NCBI GenBank assembly: GCA_018606805.1
Contig: JAGYWI010000012.1
Location: forward strand, 27,859-89,527
Source of the DNA: Candidatus Magnetomicrobium cryptolimnococcus
GTDB taxonomy: Bacteria > Nitrospirota > Thermodesulfovibrionia > Thermodesulfovibrionales > Magnetobacteriaceae
Direction of reading: 5' to 3'
Length of the DNA: 61,669 nt
A model generated the notes under the pieces. The model did no database searches and had not been told where the DNA came from. It saw only the letters and a program-made list of their open reading frames with translations. Positions within the stretch are counted from its first letter, which is position 1. Each line of letters begins with the position of its first letter. The position numbers were made by a program, and so were the translations under genes. Positions 53,901 to 61,669 of the stretch are shown here, in pieces.

Positions 53901-54043
53901 TTACTGCCTTTATCAACAACGATATTTTTCATTTTCTTTTTTACTTCAACGGCATATGCAATATCAAAAATTCCACCAAATGTCCATGCAAAAAACGTAA
54001 GAACTATTATTGATACTATCCTTATAAAATGTTTATTCTTCAT
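50981..54043 (-). CDS. Secreted transglutaminase-like domain protein
   Basis: 1020 residues from ATG 54043, with AGGAGG upstream (a longer start at 54127 has no support). A signal peptide (about residues 1-35) leads into a lysine-rich coiled-coil segment (~50-200). The transglutaminase-like core spans about 240-420: CNAFDTASLLIALLRTSGIHARYM with Cys291, VWVEAWVDFIP, and WIRLDPSFK. The residue at the place of the usual catalytic His (H-V-W-V-E) is Gln365, so catalysis may be lost. Beta-rich, Ile/Ser/Thr-rich regions follow, ending with two or three hydrophobic segments (about 900-990). A paralogue begins at 61201 on the other strand. Confidence 0.85.
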   Translation of the reverse strand: MKNKHFIRIVSIIVLTFFAWTFGGIFDIAYAVEVKKKMKNIVVDKGSKAANKKTVKPKDSTNSQSNAKKLSNILEDIESILDTTESDNTTLKTKIKGKKNELTDLDKEIKKEFKETEKALKEAGLSHEILNRHSDFVKKYEDNYNEVVADITEIENAASSNELQAAVDKTKKKLDAVKPAKHEISLDPNKLPHRAVEETDVQYEEITENKDKTLNSKGKKDSASILKSSPPADDDLAETIEVKFTQLIKDKAAELEHNPVKIYNWVRNNVEYVPTYGSIQGADYCLQTMQCNAFDTASLLIALLRTSGIHARYMFGTIEIPIEKIMNWVGGFTDAKAALSLIASGGIPVTGLVEGGQVKAVRMEQVWVEAWVDFIPSMGTQHKKGDTWIRLDPSFKQYEYKAGIDLSEAVPFDAEGLINNLVSSATINEEEGWATNVDQDTIKYAGTNYYAQKVNYLNKYYPNPTVKDIFGSKKIIKHNFNIFMATLPYKTRNITVSYNKLPDSMRYKIKFTVESNDIVDKLNISYSLPEIAAKKITLSYTPATSEDEEVIKSYLPKIHSDGTAIDASELPISLPSYLINVKSELRINGQIVASGDSVPIGTAETFYMTFIDPVRGKDIVSNIIQAGEYFGIDVNISGFSVEQITNIKTKLEKTKIKMELNNFTNLTNDDVLGDLLYTIATVYNIVINGYDSIDANVLNVISIKLPSEAIFKTSLTTDNYYGIPVSVSSSGLTMDVDRNLSIIKALDGNNEKKIKFLSISGISLSVFEQKIPEAMLSTGNNINSGISAVGAIQIANSQGIPIYTITKENIDITLPQLQLDATTVNEIKNFVYAGNEVTVSKTEISYNDWTGCGYIVIDPITGTGAYLISGGENGARFLKNFISIYGNLWNIEASEHLKEAFKELYVGIYGSIILYLFFLIQDFCYSLLIAINVYSQKPTYLLCNIASGLAYAVTLIGFVLAVESKLGISILLTAAKKTSSILSGILITGGAVTLSTVASPFDPYELCSTDGIIYPNYDFW

Positions 54044-54139
54044 TTTGTTCCTCCTGTATATAATTGATTTTTTACCAAAAATGCCAATATACATGAAATT
54101 ACAAAAGAGTGAGGGCAAAACCCTCACCCCTTGTATCTT

Positions 54140-57100
54140 TTAACTATTATTTTGAGAAAGACTATAAAATCTCCCTTGTTCAATCATCAGCACCTTGCTT
54201 AGTTTTTCCACTATTGCGCCAATTCCATCAGCTGTTATACCGTTTATCGCTTCTATTGCCTTTAATATATCCGATATATTGGCATCCTTGTTTTCTGCTG
54301 TATCAGACACCCTGCCTTGTACGTCATACAAATACTTTAGTGCATTACTTACCTTAGCCTTATCATTGCCAGTTACACTGAGCCCCTCAAGTGCCGTTAC
54401 CACTTCATTCGTCATCTCTATGGAGCCTTTTTCAATCGTATATGCTGATGCAAGCTCCCAGTATTTTGTGTACTGGCTATTTTCTGTGTATCCTACCTCT
54501 GTAGTTAAGTTATACGTGCCAAGTGTGTATGGTAGCCGTAGCTGATATGAAAGGGTGAGTGTTTCATCTTCTGTAATGTGTCTTTCCACATTCCACGGAT
54601 TTTCTGTTATCCACTCATTTGTTGCCCCGTCATATATAGACATCCCCTCGTCATACATCTCCGCCACTACCACGTCAAAATCTCCGCCAACAGCCTTTAT
54701 CGTTAGCTCAAATGGTAAGGTTGTACCAGCAACCGTTGTATCCGCCAATGTCTCACTATTATGTACGTACTCTATCGAGTTGCCCAATAGCGCCTTAAAC
54801 CAGTCATAGTTTTCAATGCTCTTACCCAAATCAAAGGCGTAAAACACCACCTTACCACCGCCGTAGGTGCGTTTTAATGCTGCCGGATAGCTTGTTTTCT
54901 TCTCAGTAATCGTACCAACGACATCTGAGCTATTTAGTGCCTCTACCTTCAACACCTTCCCGTAGCTTTGGTATTGGCCGCTGCCGGATAGTTCACTTTC
55001 AGACATCGTAATCAAGTAGTCGCTTCCTGAGAGTTTCCCCTTAACCTTTATACCAAACATAGTCTCATCCAGATTTTGCCTATTAAACATGGCAGAGATT
55101 AGCCCCTTGCCACTGTAGACCTGTGCCTTTAGCTCTTCGCTGTAGTGGTCCTCTATTGGGTCTTGCTCACCTAAAATTACAAAATCCGTGTAAAGCTGAT
55201 TCCGCTGCTCATTTTGGAAATCCTTTTTGTCATATACAATGTGGTAATCTACGCCTATGTTGTTTAAAGCACCCTTTATCTGCTCTACATCTGGCACACT
55301 ATTTCCCGACTCCCACTGATAATTAAGCCACACCAATACCTGTTTTTTATCCACAACATTTTTACTTATTTCAAGTGATTTCTGTGGCTTTGTAACTTTA
55401 AATGTATCACTTACTATGGTTTTATAATCCCCCATTGTGCTTGTCTTTACACGAAGTATTGCCAGATAGTACTTCTCTATCTCATACTCAGACGTATTTA
55501 TCGTGTAGGAGTCTTCTATGTTTGCCCCTTTTGATAGTAAATCAAAGGTATTTAAATACGTATACTTTACCTCTTCTGTTTCAGGGGACACGACAACTGA
55601 TTCAATAGTAAGGGTATTTATATCCTCATTCCCGCTATTTGTTAGTGTAAACGTTATGGTTCCGTTGCCTCCTATTTCTATTTCCGCAGGCTCGGTTGTT
55701 ATTGTCCCTTCAATGCCAACCCCAGTTACTTGTGTGCCATTAACGGTAAAACTTGTATCGGCTGTGCTTATTACATTTTCCCCATCGTACACCTGTACGT
55801 TTACGCTATATACACCCTGTGGACTATTAGATATGTCAAAGTACGTATTTAATTCCTTAAGGTCGCCTGGCACTAAAATACTAATCGGTTCAGTTTGAGT
55901 ATACACCAAGTTTCCACTTCCGTCGCTTATACTGATTACCGTACTTAGGTTTTCATACATATGGTTTGCACTTTCATTTTCCACCTTTAGGGCTATCTCG
56001 ACCGTATCATAGGGGTTATATTCTTGTTTGTCTGTCGTTATAGCTGTGTTTATTGCTACAGTTGATGTTATGGAAAATGTAGCCACATCTTCACATATAA
56101 ACACCTCGTTTTCGTACACACTTATCCTTGCTAAGTAATCCCCCGTTAATGTGTCTTCTGTGTTCCATATGAATTGTTTTTCTATCTTATTAAGTGCTGG
56201 TACTTCTAATTGCCCGATTTCCACAGTAGCTGTTATTGGAGTTGCCATAACATCTTTTGGCACTATCACCATATCTGCATAAGGTTTTGCCCAAGAAAAA
56301 TACATATCCGACGTACTGGTTGCATCAAACATTTTTACCTTCAGTGCATAGAATCCAGACTCAAGGTCTACCTGAACCTGCTTGGTTATATCCCTATTCA
56401 TGCCATGTATACCGTGGTTATTAACTACGATGGAGTTATTTAGTAATACCCAACTACCATCGTTTGACCTAGTTTGCAACTTGTAACTTCCACCTACATC
56501 TAAATAGATATAGCCTAACCATTCAGCACCGAAATAGTCATTTGGCAAAGAGGCATTTGGTGAGCCGCTGCCCCAGTTGAAGCTTATAGTGCCGTCTTCC
56601 CTTATAAGCTTTAGCTCTTTGTACACTATATCGTTTGGATTTGATGAGTTAACGTTGGTTTTTTTAGTATCCAACGTATAGTACTTACCGGTTAGACCAT
56701 TTAATCGCCAATTATAGCTTGGTTTTTCTTTTGTATCATTTTCAGTTGTATCAAAATATAGGTAAAAGTCTCTACTTTGTCCTACAACAGAATCCCCCTC
56801 AAGATAAATAATCAACTTATTTGAACTACCAAGGTAATAAGAGGGCACTTCTATAAGCTCATTTGCTGATGCCTCAAATACACGTATTGAGTCTTGATAT
56901 ACTGTTGAATTAACCCCACCGATAGCAAGTAGACTATTGATATTTAAAGATACATCAACGATGTCATTGCTTGCCGCATCTTGTGGCGTTACAGATATAC
57001 CGATGCGATGGTGCCAAAGCGCTTCCAGTCCGTTTACGTCAAACTCACCGATAGTGCCCACCACATTGCCGCCAGCATCTTCTATTGATACCACCGATTT

Positions 57101-57868
57101 TAGATTTCTTTTACTATTACTTATGTTTTCTATCAGTGTGGCAATGCTTACATCTTCATTATTTGTATAACTTGGCTTATCAGTGGTTATTGTAGAATTA
57201 GCCGTAGCAGTGCCTAAGATAACAGGCACATCCACAGGCACTACTACTTGACCACCGGTGTATGTGTTTTTAAATGTTACGTATGCCTCCGAGGTAACTG
57301 CCCGGTTTTCATTTAACCCCATGTTTAATAAATTCAAATCCATGTTAAGCACTGTAGTTTGTGTATCATTGATGCCACTAAATTGCCAAATATACGTAGT
57401 CGTGCCTGTTTCGTCAGTTATTGTGTTTGTTGGCGTAATTGATGGATTGTTAAGCGTTACGTTGGATGGTGTCTTTAGTGTTAAAGATGCCTCTATACCG
57501 ATTATGGTATCAAGGGCTATGGGTAGACTTATAGTAGCCCACGTTGTTGCAGCAAAGCGATCATCTGGATAGGTGTATCTCCTTACGTATTGTGTTCCCC
57601 ACGAGCCGTCTCCTTGTTGTGAGTTTACTAAATATGTAATACCATTTCTGGCAGCCTCATCTGATGCAGAAACCCCTGCAAGGCTAAGGGCATAAAGGGC
57701 ATGGGCAGCAGGCAGGGCATCACTTCCTTGTCCAACGTATCCGGGCCAGCCGCCATTTGCCTTTTGTATTGATTTAAGATAAGACGATAATAGGGTGATT
57801 TTATTTTCTGCACTTGATTTAAACCCTTCATCCATGTACGGCAAGGCTGCCTTTAAACCTATAATCAT
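54140..57868 (-). CDS. Large secreted-type protein, toroid repeats, CARDB-like and PA14-like regions
   Basis: 1242 residues, ending with NNS. It begins in the middle of an alpha/alpha-toroid (squalene-cyclase/prenyltransferase-like) repeat region: NGGWPGYVGQGSDALPAAHA and GDGSWGTQYVRRYTYPDD. It lacks a signal peptide and a ribosome site at ATG 57868. Then come several beta-sandwich, CARDB-like units (TDKPSYTNNEDVSI; TDKQEYNPYDTVEI), a PA14-like region (DGTISFNWGSGSP; FGAEWLGYIYLDVGGSYKLQTRSNDGSW) and a globular region (KKQVLVWLNYQWESG; DYHIVYDKKDFQNEQRN) near residues 890-1080. In its frame the sequence before the ATG is also open (AAQYLINVDYTHSIFTAS), which implies that it continues the upstream gene after a frameshift. 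Confidence 0.82.
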   Translation of the reverse strand: MIIGLKAALPYMDEGFKSSAENKITLLSSYLKSIQKANGGWPGYVGQGSDALPAAHALYALSLAGVSASDEAARNGITYLVNSQQGDGSWGTQYVRRYTYPDDRFAATTWATISLPIALDTIIGIEASLTLKTPSNVTLNNPSITPTNTITDETGTTTYIWQFSGINDTQTTVLNMDLNLLNMGLNENRAVTSEAYVTFKNTYTGGQVVVPVDVPVILGTATANSTITTDKPSYTNNEDVSIATLIENISNSKRNLKSVVSIEDAGGNVVGTIGEFDVNGLEALWHHRIGISVTPQDAASNDIVDVSLNINSLLAIGGVNSTVYQDSIRVFEASANELIEVPSYYLGSSNKLIIYLEGDSVVGQSRDFYLYFDTTENDTKEKPSYNWRLNGLTGKYYTLDTKKTNVNSSNPNDIVYKELKLIREDGTISFNWGSGSPNASLPNDYFGAEWLGYIYLDVGGSYKLQTRSNDGSWVLLNNSIVVNNHGIHGMNRDITKQVQVDLESGFYALKVKMFDATSTSDMYFSWAKPYADMVIVPKDVMATPITATVEIGQLEVPALNKIEKQFIWNTEDTLTGDYLARISVYENEVFICEDVATFSITSTVAINTAITTDKQEYNPYDTVEIALKVENESANHMYENLSTVISISDGSGNLVYTQTEPISILVPGDLKELNTYFDISNSPQGVYSVNVQVYDGENVISTADTSFTVNGTQVTGVGIEGTITTEPAEIEIGGNGTITFTLTNSGNEDINTLTIESVVVSPETEEVKYTYLNTFDLLSKGANIEDSYTINTSEYEIEKYYLAILRVKTSTMGDYKTIVSDTFKVTKPQKSLEISKNVVDKKQVLVWLNYQWESGNSVPDVEQIKGALNNIGVDYHIVYDKKDFQNEQRNQLYTDFVILGEQDPIEDHYSEELKAQVYSGKGLISAMFNRQNLDETMFGIKVKGKLSGSDYLITMSESELSGSGQYQSYGKVLKVEALNSSDVVGTITEKKTSYPAALKRTYGGGKVVFYAFDLGKSIENYDWFKALLGNSIEYVHNSETLADTTVAGTTLPFELTIKAVGGDFDVVVAEMYDEGMSIYDGATNEWITENPWNVERHITEDETLTLSYQLRLPYTLGTYNLTTEVGYTENSQYTKYWELASAYTIEKGSIEMTNEVVTALEGLSVTGNDKAKVSNALKYLYDVQGRVSDTAENKDANISDILKAIEAINGITADGIGAIVEKLSKVLMIEQGRFYSLSQNNS

Positions 57869-57899
57869 ATGTGAGGCAGTAAATATGCTATGAGTATAA

Positions 57900-60536
57900 T
57901 CAACATTTATAAGGTATTGTGCTGCCTACGTATAGGGTTTGCGTGGGGAGTTCTTTAAACACTGCATTTGTGGCACTTATTGTTATCGTGTACTGGCCAC
58001 TTTCTGTTGGCAGGAAGCTGCCAAAGTCCACAGTTTTTATATTATTTATCTTAAGTGTATTTATATTTGCCGAGGCAAAGTAAACCACCTCATCACCATA
58101 TCGTGCCTCTAAACTAAGTTCTGTTGCCACGTTTACGCTGCCGATATTTCTTATAGCTGCATTTATCGTAACAGGCTCTTGCAAGTCTACGTTTGTAACC
58201 GATGGCATCAATGATATGGTGCCAGTGAGTTTCATGGTTTCTTTTATAGTAAATGGAAGAGCTCCTTCAGCAAGGAGATTGCCGCTTTGGTTTTCATACT
58301 CTACCGTACCGGCTTCAATTACCTTCAAAACTGCCTTATATGTGCCAACCTTGTTTTGCCCAGTATTCCACTGTAGCGTGCCCTCCGTTATTGCACCTGC
58401 CGGCAGACTCACATCAAATACGTACACTAATGCGATGACGTCGCCGGTTTCATCTTGGATTTCCATCATTAGTTGGCTTTCTACTTGACTGCTACCTTGA
58501 TTTTCAATACCAACCGATAGCGACAGCGTTTCATCTGCATTGTAGGCACCTTCATCTAACGATATGGTGTTGATTTTTATGTTTTTCACCTCGCTTTTAA
58601 GTAGCGAAATGTTTACACTAACCGTACCCGTACCGGCTGTGCTTAAGTCGTAGGTCTTGGTGTTATAGCCTTGTGCGGAAGCCCGTATTGTAAAATCCGT
58701 TAGTTCTATCCCCGATAGTGTGTACTTACCTTGCAAGTCCGTAGTTGTATAGGTCTCTTTAGAGGCTATGCTAACCTTAGCACCTGCTATTGGGGTGTTG
58801 GTTTCTTCATCAACGACGACGCCCGTTACGGTGAGTGCGTTTTGTGCTGCTAGCATAAGATATATGGTGTCCATATCCTGCGTAGTTCCGATAGTTACAA
58901 CAACATCTGCGCTTTGGCTTATGTAGCCTGTCTTTGATATTGTTACTGTATATGTGCCTGCCTCTATGCTACTTATTAAAAACACGCCATCTGCTGCACT
59001 TGTGCCGGTAATACCAGTACTTAGGCTTATATATGCGCCTTCTATGGGGGTGTTTTTCTCTGCATCTACGATTTTGCCTGTAAGAGAGCCTGTATTGGTT
59101 GTCGGGGTTTCCTTCAAGAGTAATGGACTAAATATAAGCACTGAGCCTGCCTTAAGTGTACTACTTGCCTCAGCCGTATAATATCCACCTTTTGATGCTG
59201 TGATGGTTACGGTGCCTGGCGTTACGTTTGATATTGTAAAACTTCCGCTACTATCCGTAACGGCAGAGGCACTATAAGCACCCCCTACGGTGATTGTAAC
59301 CCCATCAATGGTAGCTCCAGAGGAGGCATCCTTTAGTGTGCCCTTTATGATACCAGTGGTTGGATTTAGCGATAGGTATATTTCCTTAACATCGTATATG
59401 GCGGTATTTGCTATATCTATATTTATGGTAGTGTCCGTATAACCGTTAAGGCTTACGATTATAGCCTGACTGCCAAGTGGGATACCAGTAAGTGTAAAGT
59501 GGCCATTAGAGGTAGTCGTTGTACTTACGGAAGTATCAGCTTGCAGATAAACTGTAACCCCTTGTAGTGGCTGATTAGTCTCTTGGTTTACAACTATGCC
59601 AGTAATTGAGCCTGTGTTAGATGTGGGCGTAGGGGTTGGGATGGGCTCTTCTTCGGCAACTTTAAGTGCTCGTATGGCAAGCGCCGTTATGTATGGGTCT
59701 GCACCCCATGAGCCGTCTGTTTGTTGGTTTGAGGTTATAAAGGTCTCTGCCTTTGAAAGCACTGTACCATCGGTAGTGAATCCGCGAAGTGCTATGTACG
59801 CAAGGGCTGTTTCATAGACCGTCGAGGCGTCTTCGCCAAAGCCGCCGTCTTTATTTTGATTGGCTATAAGATATGCCGTTGCCTTATTGGCGGCAGTCTG
59901 TAAGGTTGTGCTGCTTGAACTATCTTTGATTTCCTTTAACACTAACGCCGTAACAAATAAGCTACTGTCATCACCTTTATAAGCTCCCCAGCCGCCATCG
60001 TCGTTTTGGCTATACACAAGAAAACTTAAGGCATTATCCATTAAGTTTGCACTGGCGTAATTCATGTGTCTTAGGGTTTTCAAGGTAAGCGTTGCGTGAA
60101 TAACGCTGCTTTCGTAATCAGCATAGCCACCAACTCCGCCATCATCGTTTGCATAGGAAATGAGCGTATTCGTATCTTCTGTAATATCAGCATTTGTCCC
60201 TGCAAGGAGATATAGTTTGTACGCTAGTGTGGCGGCGTTTTGCGAAATTCCCTCTTCTGTAAAGTAATTCTCCTGAGCTTTAAGCCACTCAATGCCGGTT
60301 TGATAAGTAGTAGATGAGGTTTCTTCAAGTTCATTTAATGTGTACAAGACCTCGGTTGTTGAAAAATACTCAGAATTGACCGCTACCTCAGCATTGTACC
60401 AACTGCCATCTGTGCCTTGATTTGTGGTGAGCCATCCAGTGGCTGTTTGAATTGAGATACCGTAGCCATAAGCAGTTGCTGCTATAGCTATTAATAAGAC
60501 TACTGATAAGGTTAGTGTTAGTAATACCCTTTTCAT
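57900..60536 (-). CDS. Large secreted protein, toroid repeats, four carboxypeptidase-regulatory-like units
   Basis: 878 residues from ATG 60536, after GAGGAAG. A signal peptide (1-25, ending AYGYG) is followed by an alpha/alpha-toroid with prenyltransferase/squalene-oxidase-like repeats (NDDGGWGAYKG; QNKDGGFGED; QQTDGSWGADP; to ~residue 290), a Pro/Thr linker, then four carboxypeptidase-regulatory-like beta units (GSITGIVVNQETNQPLQGVTV; GIIKGTLKDASSG; GSLTGKIVDAEKN; LTVTGVVVDEETN), and CARDB-like beta regions. It ends abruptly (STIPYKC) just where the other frame opens, so this and the gene at 54140 were probably one protein of about 2,140 residues. Confidence 0.85.
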   Translation of the reverse strand: MKRVLLTLTLSVVLLIAIAATAYGYGISIQTATGWLTTNQGTDGSWYNAEVAVNSEYFSTTEVLYTLNELEETSSTTYQTGIEWLKAQENYFTEEGISQNAATLAYKLYLLAGTNADITEDTNTLISYANDDGGVGGYADYESSVIHATLTLKTLRHMNYASANLMDNALSFLVYSQNDDGGWGAYKGDDSSLFVTALVLKEIKDSSSSTTLQTAANKATAYLIANQNKDGGFGEDASTVYETALAYIALRGFTTDGTVLSKAETFITSNQQTDGSWGADPYITALAIRALKVAEEEPIPTPTPTSNTGSITGIVVNQETNQPLQGVTVYLQADTSVSTTTTSNGHFTLTGIPLGSQAIIVSLNGYTDTTINIDIANTAIYDVKEIYLSLNPTTGIIKGTLKDASSGATIDGVTITVGGAYSASAVTDSSGSFTISNVTPGTVTITASKGGYYTAEASSTLKAGSVLIFSPLLLKETPTTNTGSLTGKIVDAEKNTPIEGAYISLSTGITGTSAADGVFLISSIEAGTYTVTISKTGYISQSADVVVTIGTTQDMDTIYLMLAAQNALTVTGVVVDEETNTPIAGAKVSIASKETYTTTDLQGKYTLSGIELTDFTIRASAQGYNTKTYDLSTAGTGTVSVNISLLKSEVKNIKINTISLDEGAYNADETLSLSVGIENQGSSQVESQLMMEIQDETGDVIALVYVFDVSLPAGAITEGTLQWNTGQNKVGTYKAVLKVIEAGTVEYENQSGNLLAEGALPFTIKETMKLTGTISLMPSVTNVDLQEPVTINAAIRNIGSVNVATELSLEARYGDEVVYFASANINTLKINNIKTVDFGSFLPTESGQYTITISATNAVFKELPTQTLYVGSTIPYKC

Positions 60537-60566
60537 GAAACTTCCTCTTTCATGAAACTTCCTCCC
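60531..60566 (-). promoter_or_regulatory. Duplicated ribosome site and start codon
   Basis: The 17-bp segment GAGGAAGTTTCATGAAA is repeated directly in tandem (60548-60564 and 60531-60547 on the minus strand). The upstream ATG (60553) opens a six-codon frame, MKEEVS, that stops within the second start (TCATGA). Translation starting there would terminate on the real start codon and could re-initiate, so it may tune expression. Confidence 0.7.
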
Positions 60567-60600
60567 ATTTTTTTTATTTAATGATTTAAAAAGAAAAGAG

Positions 60601-60705
60601 CGGGGGAAAACCTTTTTTGAGACAAAGGGTTTTTCCCACACGCACTTTACGGGGGTGCGCCTACGCACTTTACGGGGGTGCGCCTACGCACTTCCAAAAA
60701 CTTTT
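60601..60705. repeat. Palindromic repeat array with terminator-like lead-in
   Basis: A lead-in GGGGGAAAACCTTTTTT... with the inverted partner GGGTTTTTCCC (60603-60637) precedes two copies of TTACGGGGGTGCGCCTACGC plus AC (60647-60668 and 60670-60691), then ACTTCCAAAAACTTTT. It is the same dispersed element as at 6645-6800 and 45900-46000, with GGGGG in place of GGGAG. Confidence 0.85.
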
Positions 60706-61200
60706 GCCTCGCAGGCTACTCATTATATTGTCTTTAGAGGCAAAGATATTTATTGTTTCATACAAAATTTTAAGCAAAATACAAGAACATAAAATGTTAA
60801 CCATTAATCTTAATTGTAAGATATAAATAATAGTATACAAGTCCCTATATCCTCCTATAAATGGGATTTTTGGTACATCACAAGAATGCTTTCATAATAA
60901 GCACTTAGCCGTTTAACATTAAATTTTTTTAATCTTGCATAATATATAAATTGTGATTTATTATTAAGGTAATACTTACTATATATTATATAATAATAGT
61001 GCGTATGTTACTTTTTAATTGCAACAAATATGCTTAATTATATTAAATATATTTATAACATAAATACTTGATATTTTTCTAAAAAATATACTATAGTTAA
61101 AAAAAATAATAAATATTTAAATTATTTAGACACATGTGTATAAAATCGTAAATAGTTGATTTGGTGTATTTATTAGCTATATAGGGAGGACAAAGGGTAT
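60706..61200. other. AT-rich divergent promoter region
   Basis: Nearly 500 bases of very AT-rich DNA between the repeat array and the divergent gene at 61201. I see no gene. A ribosome site, GGGAGG at 61183-61188, serves ATG 61201. Promoters for both directions are expected here but cannot be assigned safely. Confidence 0.45.
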
Positions 61201-61669
61201 GCTGTATAATGGGGAATGTGGATTTATAAAGGTGGTTTCGTGTGTTGTTGTATTTACATTATTGTATGCAGTGTTAATACCAGTTGATATAATACAGGCT
61301 GCTAATAGTGGTAAGGTAGTAAATGAGAAGGTTCGGCAAAGTAAGGGGACTGATGATAGTGGTTATAGTAAGAAGCTGCGAAAGGCTCTTGATGATTTGG
61401 ATGAGTTTTTGACAGATGTAGGCTCAGGCAATGAGGCGACAAAAAGCGAATTAGCGCATTTTAAAAATGATATAAAGACAATAGACAAGGAAATAAGAAA
61501 AGAATTTGATAATACGCAAAAAAAGCTAAAAGATGCGGGAGTGTCTGACAACATCTTAAAAAGACATGAGGATTTTGTAAAAGAATACGACGGTAACTTA
61601 GAAACATTAACGGCATATTTGGATGAGATGTATAGTGCGGCAAACAATATCGGGGCTGTTAATAACACA
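61201..61669 (+). CDS. Secreted transglutaminase-type protein, N-terminal part (partial)
   Basis: ATG 61201 with GGGAGG 12 bases upstream opens a frame that runs past the right edge (156 codons seen). A signal peptide (about residues 8-35: VVSCVVVFTLLYAV) is followed by a coiled-coil region. Residues DIKTIDKEIRKEFD, KKLKDAGVSDNILKRHEDF and VKEYD match DLDKEIKKEFKE, ALKEAGLSHEILNRHSDF and VKKYED of the transglutaminase-like protein at 50981, so this is a paralogue of it. The catalytic domain lies outside the window. Confidence 0.82.

Overview
The window looks like an AT-rich chromosome from an anaerobic Gram-negative bacterium. Signs of this are a selenocysteine-containing formate dehydrogenase, a large 2-hydroxyacyl-CoA dehydratase-type activase, a polysaccharide export lipoprotein with two lipid-linked sugar flippases, many two-component proteins, and large secreted surface proteins. 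I think of lineages such as Nitrospirota or anaerobic deltaproteobacteria, but no ribosomal RNA or marker gene fixes the taxon.

Layout. 1-6627: the tail of an unknown gene, then two tandem formate dehydrogenase catalytic subunits, one read through an in-frame TGA (selenocysteine) and one with cysteine at the same residue, followed by an FmdE-like protein. 6628-7503: repeats and AT-rich DNA. 7504-13742: a signalling operon (small membrane protein, SSS-transporter/histidine kinase hybrid, GAF-adenylate cyclase, two single-domain response regulators). 14018-17168: an accessory island with a complete IS1634-type element inserted beside an IS3 remnant, a TIR-domain gene cut short by that IS3 end, and a 12-repeat CRISPR array without cas genes. 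17169-19378: flippase and export lipoprotein. 19705-22526: HU-like protein with a PEKA-repeat tail, small housekeeping genes. 22687-26464: a PAS/GAF histidine kinase and its response regulator, DUF2283. 26498-31611: tRNA-Val, AI-2E transporter, VIT/VWA surface protein, DNA glycosylase, Uma2 nuclease. 31681-33981: ECF sigma operon with its own predicted promoter, then an EF-hand protein. 34097-34778: FeoB-associated small protein and Fur. 35088-36314: cysteine-rich repeat protein and a run of strong hairpins. 36335-41324: polysaccharide genes and a BrnTA toxin-antitoxin pair whose toxin has a nonsense codon. 41506-46997: activase, a COX24-like mini-protein, HicAB, coiled-coil protein.

47095-60536 is a block of same-strand genes: four tandem members of a very hydrophobic membrane-protein family that I do not recognise, then a transglutaminase-like secreted protein and two very large secreted proteins with alpha/alpha-toroid, carboxypeptidase-regulatory-like, CARDB-like and PA14-like regions. 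A divergent gene at the right edge (61201 on) begins a second copy of the transglutaminase-type protein. This is the best candidate for an undescribed surface system. Two of its genes look interrupted by frameshifts.

Dispersed repeats are frequent: a MITE-like element with about 30-bp terminal inverted repeats and a hairpin whose arms covary between copies (20252, 22544, 30247, 39669, cores at 7034 and 41383), and a 23-bp palindromic repeat in tandem at 6698, 45942 and 60647.
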